Shown here in pieces: positions 6,463 through 12,523 of a stretch of 12,809 bases of DNA; within the stretch, counting starts at the first letter, position 1; every line of letters begins with the position of its first letter. Origin of the DNA: CAYOBW01 sp964402115 (lineage in GTDB: Bacteria; Verrucomicrobiota; Kiritimatiellia; UBA8416; CAYOBW01). The notes beneath the pieces were generated by a model. It had not been told where the DNA came from, searched no databases, and saw only the letters and a list, made by a program, of their open reading frames with translations. The stretch is from positions 1 through 12,809 of the forward strand of contig CAYOBW010000203.1 of assembly GCA_964402115.1 (NCBI GenBank). The letters run 5' to 3'. Made by a program: the position numbers and the translations under genes.

Positions 6463-6679
6463 CAACCACAGATGCCTCGCCATGCACATACCCTGCGACA
6501 ATCCGCGCTCGCACGCCAGTATTTGAAGTATCAAAGGCCCCAATGGGTCTTTGGGAAGAGGAGGCCTTCCCTCGTAGCCCCCGACGTGAGGAGGGGGACG
6601 GGATCGTGAAGCGGCCCGTCCGCCGCCTTACGGCGGCAGCTACGGGGGCGGCGTGGCCGCCAGAGGTCAGGAAGCGAGG
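6463..6679. other. Intergenic patch with a GC-rich hairpin
   Basis: No gene is supported. An open frame of 173 codons on the minus strand (6293-6814) runs through fossil and repeat DNA and has no protein-like features. A perfect stem GCCGCC (6622-6627) / GGCGGC (6632-6637) with a 4-base loop TTAC is the clearest structure. It lacks a T-run, so a terminator role is not supported. The remainder looks like mosaic repeat debris between the RAYT fossil and the first copy of the longer repeat. Confidence 0.5.
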
Positions 6680-6787
6680 GAGACGGCCGCGGACGACCGT
6701 CTCCAGCGCGTGGGCGGGCGACGAGGCGTGGAGACGGCGGTCCCCGCCGTTATGGCCCCCCCCTGCGTCACTGCCAAGCTTGCCGAA
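6680..6787 (+). repeat. Dispersed palindromic repeat, copy A
   Basis: This is the first of two direct copies in the window. It contains a 25-base central segment (6705-6729, ending GCGACGAGGCGT) between arms GACCGTCTCC-ending (6680-6704) and GGAGACGGCGGTCCCCGCCG (from 6730). A C-run (6756-6763) and a CTGC...AAGCT tail follow. Relative to copy B it has one base missing in the right arm and its left outer arm is altered, so the palindrome is less complete. It ends about 40 bp upstream of the TDD-family gene. Confidence 0.8.
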
Positions 6788-6828
6788 AACCCTTTGCAGC
6801 CGAAACCGAACCACCTACCCTTCCCCGC

Positions 6829-7275
6829 ATGCCTCTTTCCGCCCTCATCATCGTCCGGCGCGGCGAGAACCGCGCCCGCTGCACGATCCAGCCCCTGCGC
6901 GGAACCCCCGGACTGGATTTCCTCCTCTATCCCCTGCGCCAGAAGGTTGACCTTTCGCGCCATCTCCTGCTCGCCCCAGACGCCCCGCCGCTTACCACGG
7001 CCGATGCCGGCCGGCCGCTGCTCCTGCTCGATGCCAACTGGCGCGATGCCGCGAAGATGCGCCACGCCATCGAACCCGTTGAAGCCCGGTCCATCCCCCC
7101 CGGCTGGCAGACCGCCTACCCCCGCCACTCCAAGATCCACGCCGACCCCGACACCGGCCTTGCCACCGTCGAAGCCCTTTTCGCCGCCACCTGCGTCCTG
7201 GGGTGCCGCGACGACTCCCTCCTGCGCCTCTACCGCTGGCGCAACGCCTTCCTCGCCCTCAACCAAAGCGTTTGA
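6829..7275 (+). CDS. TDD-superfamily (Tsr3/DTW-like) putative RNA aminocarboxypropyltransferase
   Basis: The product has 148 residues and no signal peptide. Key text is LLLLDANWRDAAKM (64-77), equivalent to the D-x-x-W motif of DTW (TapT) proteins and LDCSW of Tsr3. SIPPGWQTAYPRHSK (88-102) and GLATVEALFAAT (110-121) match the substrate-binding loop and the STxEA helix. LYRWRNAFLALN (134-145) is the Tsr3-like ending. Members of this SPOUT-like superfamily transfer the aminocarboxypropyl group of S-adenosylmethionine to rRNA (Tsr3) or tRNA uridine (TapT). The N-terminal zinc-binding cysteines of many DTW proteins are absent, so the RNA target is open. It stands alone, without a good ribosome binding site, between two direct copies of a dispersed repeat, which may mark an acquired or mobile segment. 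Confidence 0.65.
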   Translation: MPLSALIIVRRGENRARCTIQPLRGTPGLDFLLYPLRQKVDLSRHLLLAPDAPPLTTADAGRPLLLLDANWRDAAKMRHAIEPVEARSIPPGWQTAYPRHSKIHADPDTGLATVEALFAATCVLGCRDDSLLRLYRWRNAFLALNQSV

Positions 7276-7322
7276 GACCGCGGTTGACGACGGTGCTTGG
7301 GAAACCTTCAAGACTCAGGTAG

Positions 7323-7366
7323 TCAGGAGACAGAATTCAGGAGTCAGAATTCGGGAGTCAGGAGTC
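7323..7366. repeat. 14-bp tandem repeat (TCAGGAGTCAGAAT)
   Basis: Units start at 7323 (TCAGGAGACAGAAT), 7337 (TCAGGAGTCAGAAT) and 7351 (TCGGGAGTCAGGAG), an exact 14-bp step with one to a few mismatches, followed by a partial unit. It is embedded in the repeat patch after the TDD-family gene. No function is evident. Confidence 0.7.
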
Positions 7367-7390
7367 TTACTCAGGCGGCTTCCCGTGCAC

Positions 7391-7497
7391 ATAACGGCCG
7401 GGGACGGCCGTCTCCATTGCGTGGGCAGGCGACGAGGCGTGGAGACGGCGGTCCTCCGCCGTTATAGCCCCCCCTGCGGCACTGGGAAGCTGTGAGG
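7391..7497 (+). repeat. Dispersed palindromic repeat, copy B
   Basis: The arm at 7391-7415 (ATAACGGCCGGGGACGGCCG then TCTCC) is the inverted complement of 7441-7465 at 22 of 25 positions, around a 25-base loop (7416-7440) that is nearly identical to copy A's. The similarity to copy A continues past the right arm through the C-run and the CTGC...GAAGCT tail. It could fold into a long stem-loop. The element is in the same orientation as copy A, about 710 bp away. Non-autonomous elements of this sort are often moved by RAYT or similar transposases, but no terminal tag proves that here. Confidence 0.85.
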
Positions 7498-7503
7498 AAA
7501 TCG

Positions 7504-7586
7504 GGGACGACACGGAGGTCGTCCCTCCAGGAGGCGAGAACAGGCGTTTTCTCGCGCATTCTGGAGGGTCGGGCTCCGTCCCGACC
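7504..7586. repeat. Cluster of perfect hairpins
   Basis: Three stems lie side by side. GGGACGAC (7504-7511) pairs with GTCGTCCC (7518-7525). CCCTCCAG (7523-7530) pairs with CTGGAGGG (7561-7568) and encloses an inner stem GCGAGAA (7534-7540) / TTCTCGC (7549-7555). GGTCGGG (7567-7573) pairs with CCCGACC (7580-7586). The stems overlap by a few bases, so alternative folds compete. No U-tract follows, so this is not a classical terminator. It lies about 55 bp before a candidate promoter for the phosphoesterase gene. Confidence 0.8.
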
Positions 7587-7642
7587 GTCTGGGGTCGATT
7601 TCTTCTCAGCTTCTACGGCATTGCTTGCGGCTGAAAAATCCC

Positions 7643-7671
7643 TGTTCAAACGCAAGACCGCAACGGATAAT
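7643..7671 (+). promoter_or_regulatory. Candidate promoter for the phosphoesterase-moxR run
   Basis: GATAAT at 7666-7671 matches the -10 consensus at five of six positions. TGTTCA at 7643-7648 is a poor -35 at a 17-bp spacing. Transcription would start near 7678 and leave a leader of about 45 bases containing the ribosome binding site. It sits in a locally AT-rich stretch right after the hairpin cluster. Confidence 0.35.
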
Positions 7672-7707
7672 TACAAGCCTGTCGGAGTGGCTGGGTTCCA
7701 TTTCCGC

Positions 7708-7714
7708 AGAGGAG
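7708..7714 (+). promoter_or_regulatory. Shine-Dalgarno deciding the start at 7724
   Basis: AGAGGAG ends nine bases before ATG 7724. It favours that start over the in-frame ATG at 7625, which would add 33 non-signal-like residues, overlap the likely -10 box and hide the signal peptide. Confidence 0.7.
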
Positions 7715-7723
7715 TCGTTCGTC

Positions 7724-9811
7724 ATGCAACTGCCAACTTGTTCGCGCCGGTTACCGGGTCCCGCCCCGTCCAGGAGCCTGTGGATCAGCCTCGCCCTCGC
7801 GCTGGCGTGCGCCGCGGCGCTCCCGGCCCGCGACGTTACCGTCGTGCACCTTTCCGACCTGCACTACGGCGCCATGACCTTCAACCGCGCCCTGCTGCAG
7901 CACACCATCGACGCGATCAACGCCATGCCCGGCGTCCCCTATCCCCCCGCCCTCGGCGGCAATGTGGGGAACATCTCCGGCGTGCTCATCAGCGGTGACC
8001 TCACCAACGACGGGGCGCCTTCCCAGTTCCCCGACTTCGCCGCCGACTGGGGGCTCACCGGCAAGGACGGGCGCCTGAAGTTCCCGCTCTATGACTGCGC
8101 CGGCAACCATGACGGCGCTCCCGCCTGCACGCAGGACCCGCTGCGCGGCGGGGTTCGCCGCCTGATCGCCGAGCGCAACAACAGCCGCGTCGGGCTCGTC
8201 AACAAGTCCCCCAACGGCCTGCATTACGCCTGGGACTGCGAGGATGTGCACTTCGTCTGCCTCAACGAGTATGCCGGTTTGGAGAACGACAAGCGCTACC
8301 CCGGCAACCCCGCTTACAACCGGAAGCGGCAGGACTACGGCTGCCCGGCCGAGCTGAGCCTGCCGTTCCTGGCGCAGGACCTCGCCGCCAAGGTGGGCGG
8401 CAGCGGACGCCCCGTCGTGCTCATGCAGCACTACGGCTTCGACGGCTTCGTCTTTCACCCCTGGGGCGAACAGGCCTCCTGGTGGACCGAGGAGCAGGCG
8501 CTCCGCCTGTGGGAGACCTGCGAGGGCTACAATGTCATCGCCATCCTCTCCGGGCACGACGGCAGCGAGGCCGCTTTCAGCTGGAACGGGATTCTCAGCA
8601 AGCACATGGACGACAGCATCAAGTTCGGCGTCTACCACTTCACCGACGACAAGCTGACCATCGCCGAGCGCGACTCCCAAAACGGAACCTGGGGAACCGT
8701 CGCCCAATACCCCGTCAACGCCAACCGCTCCATGCCCCCAGAACTCATGCAGGGGCCATACCTGGTCTACCCGGACTCCGCCTCGCAGATGATCGTCGCG
8801 TGGCGGTGCAAATCCAATGTGGGCTGCAAGATCAGGTGGGGAACCGACCAGTTCCTCTACGAGCGGGGCGAACTGGATGTCACCCCGTCGGACCCGGCGG
8901 ACCCTTTCTACCGCGTCGCCCTGACCAACCTGCCCGCCGACACCTCCGTCAAGTTCGACATCGAGATCAACGGCAGGCATGCCCCGGGCCTGTTCTACAC
9001 AGCGCCCACCAGCGGCGCGCGGAAGGTCAAGTTCCTCGTCGTCGGCGGCACACCGGAAACGGCCGCCGCCGTGGATCCCCTGAACAAGGCCGTCTACGAC
9101 AAGCTCTACGCGGACGCGGCCCTGCACACCTTCCTGCTGCGCCCCGGCGGCCTGGCGCCGGCAGACGCCACCCTCGACCAGTGGGACGCCCGGGTCTTCT
9201 CCCGCGCTGCGCAGGCCCGGCACGGACGCTACCTCATGTCCCGCCTGCCGATCATGAGCGCCGCCGGCGGGCTCGGCGTGAAGATCCTGCCTTATGCCAA
9301 CAGACTGGGCGCCGCCTACGCGTTCGACTACGGCCCCGTCCATGTCGCCGTGCTCGACCCCGCGCAGCCCTGCGCCGCCGGCTCCGCCCAGCACGCCTGG
9401 CTCAGGAAGGACCTCGAGTCCGCCGGCAACACGTGGAAGTTCCTCGTCCTGCCGCAGCCCGCGTGGCGCGCCGGCCCCGGGGCTGCCTCTGCCGAGCTGC
9501 AGAAGGACCTGCAGCCCCTGTGCGAGGCGTTCGGTGTGGACATCTGCTTCAGCGCGGAGGACGGCCTCTACGCCCATGCCACGGTCGGCGGCGTCCAGCA
9601 CATCACCTCCGGCGGCGCGGGCCAAGTCCCGCAGGCCCCGGGTGCGACCCAGGCGCCCTTCACCATCGTCAAGGCCGCCACGCACTTCTGCACCGTGACC
9701 GTCGAGGGCGACAGCCTGACTTTCCAGGCCCTCCAGCCTGACGGCACCGTGCTCGACACCTTCAAGCTGAAAGACTCTCCCGCTTCTTTGTCGCAATTCC
9801 GTCGTGACTGA
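7724..9811 (+). CDS. Secreted two-domain metallophosphoesterase with a degenerate second domain
   Basis: The product has 695 residues. A signal peptide spans about residues 1-36 (Arg-rich start, hydrophobic core WISLALALACAAALPA). The first domain (about 37-320) is a calcineurin-type phosphoesterase with metal ligands in place: Asp45 and His47 (SDLH), Asp92 (GDLTN), Asn128 and His129 (GNHD), His236 (MQHYGFDG) and His278 (SGHDG). The last His of the usual GHxH motif is Gly280. Residues 343-428 (MQGPYLVYPDSASQMIVAW...) form the fibronectin-like N-domain of purple acid phosphatases. Residues 435-685 then follow the purple acid phosphatase plan but lack its ligands, ending with a retained HITSGGAG. 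It would release phosphate or cleave a phosphodiester outside the cytoplasm; the substrate is unknown. The stop is 27 bp before moxR. Confidence 0.88.
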   Translation: MQLPTCSRRLPGPAPSRSLWISLALALACAAALPARDVTVVHLSDLHYGAMTFNRALLQHTIDAINAMPGVPYPPALGGNVGNISGVLISGDLTNDGAPSQFPDFAADWGLTGKDGRLKFPLYDCAGNHDGAPACTQDPLRGGVRRLIAERNNSRVGLVNKSPNGLHYAWDCEDVHFVCLNEYAGLENDKRYPGNPAYNRKRQDYGCPAELSLPFLAQDLAAKVGGSGRPVVLMQHYGFDGFVFHPWGEQASWWTEEQALRLWETCEGYNVIAILSGHDGSEAAFSWNGILSKHMDDSIKFGVYHFTDDKLTIAERDSQNGTWGTVAQYPVNANRSMPPELMQGPYLVYPDSASQMIVAWRCKSNVGCKIRWGTDQFLYERGELDVTPSDPADPFYRVALTNLPADTSVKFDIEINGRHAPGLFYTAPTSGARKVKFLVVGGTPETAAAVDPLNKAVYDKLYADAALHTFLLRPGGLAPADATLDQWDARVFSRAAQARHGRYLMSRLPIMSAAGGLGVKILPYANRLGAAYAFDYGPVHVAVLDPAQPCAAGSAQHAWLRKDLESAGNTWKFLVLPQPAWRAGPGAASAELQKDLQPLCEAFGVDICFSAEDGLYAHATVGGVQHITSGGAGQVPQAPGATQAPFTIVKAATHFCTVTVEGDSLTFQALQPDGTVLDTFKLKDSPASLSQFRRD

Positions 9812-9838
9812 GGGCGCGCAAGCGTATTTACTGCCGCG

Positions 9839-10810
9839 ATGACAACAACCCAGGCAACATTTGTTCAGGCCGTGCGCGAGCGCGTCGCGGAGGTGGTCGT
9901 GGGCCAGGACACGGTGGTCGAGCGCATGCTGATCGCCCTGCTCACCGGCGGGCATCTGCTGCTGCTCGGCGTGCCGGGTATCGCGAAGACGCTGCTGGTC
10001 AATGCCGTCGCCAGGGCGGTGGACCTCAAGTTCAGCCGCGTGCAGTTCACCATCGATATGCTGCCGTCGGACATCGTCGGCTCCGAGCTCCTCGACCAGT
10101 CCACGGGCAAGTTCCGCACGCACCAGGGCCCGGTGTTCACCAACCTGCTGCTCGCCGACGAAATCAACCGCGCCGCACCCAAGGTGCAAAGCGCCCTGCT
10201 GGAGGCCATGCAGGAGCGCAAGGTCACCATCGGCAACACCAGCCACGCGCTGCCGGTGCCGTTCCTGGTGATTGCCACGCAGAATCCCATCGAGCAGTCC
10301 GGCACGTTCGAGCTTCCCGAGGCGCAGCTTGACCGCTTCATGCTCTGCCACCGCCTCACCTACCCGACGCCGGCGCAGGAGGAGGAGGTGCTGCGGCGCC
10401 AGGTGAAGATGGGCCTCAAGCGTACCGCAGCCGGCGCCGTGCCGAAGACGGCGTTCGACATGATTGCCGGCGAGCCGGTCTGCCGTCTCGCGGACCTCAC
10501 GCAGGCGATGGAAGCCGTGCAGCAAGTCCACGTCAGCGACGTGTTCATGAAGCACTGCGTCGAGTTCGTCCGCCTCACGCGCACGCATGCGAGCATCGAG
10601 CTGGGCTGCTCACCGCGCGCCGGGCTCGCCATCGTGCAGGCCGCCCGCGCCCGCGCGTTTGTCTTCGCGCGCGACTACGTGGTGCCCGAGGATCTGTTCC
10701 AGCTCGCGGAAGACGTCGTGCTCCACCGCATGCGCCTGAGCTACGAGGCGCTGGCCGAGGGGCAGAAGCCCGCGCATGTGCTGGAGGAGATCCTCAGGAA
10801 ACTGGGTTGA
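9839..10810 (+). CDS. MoxR-family AAA+ ATPase
   Basis: The product has 323 residues, the usual length for the family. Walker A is GVPGIAKT (44-51). Walker B is LLLADE (103-108), followed by the family motif INRAAPKVQSALLEAMQE. Sensor 1 is ATQNP (146-150) and the family's GTFELPEAQLDRF text follows at about 155-167. A C-terminal helical lid includes SPRAG. MoxR ATPases are ATP-driven chaperone-like proteins that work with vWA-domain partners, here the next genes. No Shine-Dalgarno is visible before the ATG. It lies 27 bp after the phosphoesterase and 7 bp before the DUF58 gene, so it is probably the second gene of a longer transcript. Confidence 0.96.
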   Translation: MTTTQATFVQAVRERVAEVVVGQDTVVERMLIALLTGGHLLLLGVPGIAKTLLVNAVARAVDLKFSRVQFTIDMLPSDIVGSELLDQSTGKFRTHQGPVFTNLLLADEINRAAPKVQSALLEAMQERKVTIGNTSHALPVPFLVIATQNPIEQSGTFELPEAQLDRFMLCHRLTYPTPAQEEEVLRRQVKMGLKRTAAGAVPKTAFDMIAGEPVCRLADLTQAMEAVQQVHVSDVFMKHCVEFVRLTRTHASIELGCSPRAGLAIVQAARARAFVFARDYVVPEDLFQLAEDVVLHRMRLSYEALAEGQKPAHVLEEILRKLG

Positions 10811-10817
10811 TACGGCC

Positions 10818-11675
10818 ATGCCGCAGACCGTCCAACTCAAGCACGATCCGCTCGACGCACGCCAGTTCGAACTGGCCGTGCGCCGCCTGGCGGACGCCTT
10901 GAGCTACGGCCAGGAAAGCTCGCCGTTCCTCGGCGCGGGCATCGAGTACGTCCAGTCGCGGCTCTACCAGCCGGGCGACCCGGTGAAGTTCATCGACTGG
11001 CGCGTGACCGGTCGCACCGGAAAGTTCCACGTCAAGGAATACGAAGCGCCGCGCCAAATGCCGGTGTATCTGCTCGTGGACACGTCGGCCTCGATGTGCG
11101 TCTCCTCCCAGCGCCTGAGCAAGTACGCGTGGGCCGTGCAGCTCGCCGGCGGGCTCGCGCTTGCGGCGGTGGACCACATGAATCCCGTCGGCCTGATGGC
11201 CGTGGGCGAACGCGATCTGCACCACACACCGACGCTCGCGCGAAGCTCCGTCATGCAGTGGATGCACCAGCTCCGGCATTGCCAGTTCGGCGAAGGCACC
11301 ACGCTGGGCCGCCGCGTGCGCGAGCTCATCCCGCGCGTCGAGCAGCGCTGCCTCTTCGTCGTGTTGAGCGACCTGCACGATCCCGACGCGATTGCGGCGA
11401 TCAAGCTCATGGCGCACGACCACGACTGCGTCGTGCTGCATCTCGAGGACCCGGCCGAACGCGGCCGCACCGGCGGCGGCATCTTCCGCGCGGTCGAGGC
11501 GGAGACGGGCCGGGCGTTCGTCGCGCACGGGCTCAGCCGGTGGTTCGCCGAGGGCGAGACGCACGCCCTGTCCCGCGCGGGCGTGGATTACCTGAACCTG
11601 CGCACGGATAGGCCGATCCTGCCGCGCCTGCGATGTTTCATGAAGTCGCGCGGAAGAACGCGGAGGGTGGCATGA
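10818..11675 (+). CDS. DUF58 / von Willebrand factor A domain protein
   Basis: The product has 285 residues. The DUF58 signature is clear: YQPGDPVKFIDWRVTGRTGK (50-69) and VKEYEAP (72-78), followed by a vWA start LLVDTSASM (85-93) with an intact DxSxS metal site (Asp88, Ser90, Ser92) and a Thr in GEGTTLG (158-164). Family knowledge: DUF58 proteins are the usual partners of MoxR ATPases and probably bind the substrate or partner protein through the metal site. It lacks a signal peptide and membrane helices, so it is cytoplasmic. It begins 7 bp after moxR and ends in a 4-bp ATGA overlap with the next gene. An in-frame ATG at 10776 lies inside moxR and is rejected. Confidence 0.93.
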   Translation: MPQTVQLKHDPLDARQFELAVRRLADALSYGQESSPFLGAGIEYVQSRLYQPGDPVKFIDWRVTGRTGKFHVKEYEAPRQMPVYLLVDTSASMCVSSQRLSKYAWAVQLAGGLALAAVDHMNPVGLMAVGERDLHHTPTLARSSVMQWMHQLRHCQFGEGTTLGRRVRELIPRVEQRCLFVVLSDLHDPDAIAAIKLMAHDHDCVVLHLEDPAERGRTGGGIFRAVEAETGRAFVAHGLSRWFAEGETHALSRAGVDYLNLRTDRPILPRLRCFMKSRGRTRRVA

Positions 11676-12523
11676 GGGCGTGGCGATTTTCGCGCACGGC
11701 GAGCCTCGCCGCGTTGCTGCTCGCCAGCCGTTCCATCCCGGCGTTGGGCGCTGCGGCCACGAACACGCCACCTACCCGCGCCATCGGCATCGAGGGCCGC
11801 GTGGCGCTCGTGCTGCCCCGGGCCGACTACCGCCCGCGCCCGCTGGACGACCGGACGGAGTTGATTCTGCGCATCGAGGCGATCACGCCCGCCGTGAGCG
11901 GACAGCATCGGTATGACTTCTACTACATGGGCCTCGAACCCGGCAGCTACGCGCTCGCGGATTACCTCAGCCGCCCGGACGGCAGCCGCCCGGACGAGCT
12001 CAGCAACGCGGTGGTTCACGTGCGGGCCGTGCTCCCCGAGGATCATGACGGCAGACTCACGCGCTACACGCCGGAACCCTTCCCCTTCATCGGCGGCTAC
12101 CGCGTGTTCCTCGGCATGCTGGGCTTGCTCTGGGCCGGCGGCCTGGCGGCGTTTGCGCTGTCGTACAGGAAGAAGCCCGCGGCCGTCGCGCCGCCGGGGG
12201 TGGCGCCGGAGCCCACGTTCGCCGAGCGGCTGCGGCCCCTGGTGGAAGCGGCGGCGCGCGGCGGGCTTTCCGTGGATGGCCAGGCGCAGCTGGAGCGGCT
12301 GCTCATGGGTTTCTGGCGCGAGGAACTGAACCTGCCCGAATTGCGCATGGCCGAGTCGGTTGAACGGCTCAAGGCCCACGCGCAGGCCGGCGCCCTGCTC
12401 CGCGCGCTCGAACGCTGGCTGCACCAGCGCGCCGGCGCGCCGGCGGACGAGGTGCAGGCGCTGCTGGAGCCGTATCGGCGGGCGCCCGCCGCGGCGCCGA
12501 CAACCGACAGGGGGCGGGCATGA
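11672..12523 (+). CDS. Membrane-anchored protein of the MoxR cluster (DUF4381 position)
   Basis: The product has 283 residues. A signal peptide covers about residues 1-27 (ASLAALLLASR...ALGA). A periplasmic beta-rich part (about 38-135) follows, then one transmembrane helix (143-163, VFLGMLGLLWAGGLAAFAL) with a basic stop (YRKK). A cytoplasmic helical part (about 183-268) carries ALLRALERWLHQRAG. I do not recognise the exact family. The topology and gene order (MoxR, DUF58, this, vWA) correspond to the DUF4381 slot in other MoxR-Bat clusters, so it may be a diverged counterpart; this is inferred from position. GGAGG lies about five bases upstream of ATG 11672, which overlaps the DUF58 stop (ATGA). 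The stop overlaps the next start in the same way. The upstream ATG at 11633 lies inside the DUF58 gene and is rejected. Confidence 0.85.
   Translation: MRAWRFSRTASLAALLLASRSIPALGAAATNTPPTRAIGIEGRVALVLPRADYRPRPLDDRTELILRIEAITPAVSGQHRYDFYYMGLEPGSYALADYLSRPDGSRPDELSNAVVHVRAVLPEDHDGRLTRYTPEPFPFIGGYRVFLGMLGLLWAGGLAAFALSYRKKPAAVAPPGVAPEPTFAERLRPLVEAAARGGLSVDGQAQLERLLMGFWREELNLPELRMAESVERLKAHAQAGALLRALERWLHQRAGAPADEVQALLEPYRRAPAAAPTTDRGRA

Larger units (their letters stand above)
7276..7723. other. Repeat-rich intergenic region
   Basis: No gene is supported between the TDD-family gene and the phosphoesterase start. In order it holds a 14-bp repeat (7323-7366), copy B of the dispersed palindrome (7391-7497), a hairpin cluster (7504-7586), a candidate promoter (7643-7671) and a ribosome binding site (7708-7714). 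Short open frames here cross the repeats and have no coding character. Confidence 0.7.

Noticed and set aside
6293..6814. Open frame of 173 codons on the minus strand
   Set aside because: It runs through repeat copy A, a hairpin and the RAYT fossil in a different frame from the recognisable fossil text. No start signal or domain.
6829..7275. Transposase or cargo enzyme of an IS
   Set aside because: The protein has TDD-superfamily motifs and no transposase catalytic residues. The flanking repeats are not terminal inverted repeats of an IS.
7504..7586. Rho-independent terminator
   Set aside because: The stems are strong but no T-run follows any of them, on either strand.
7751..10588. Open frame of 945 codons on the minus strand
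   Set aside because: It lies antisense to the phosphoesterase and moxR, which have clear domains and motifs. Its translation is low in family-like motifs and rich in Arg, Gly, Val and His, typical of a shadow frame in GC-rich DNA.
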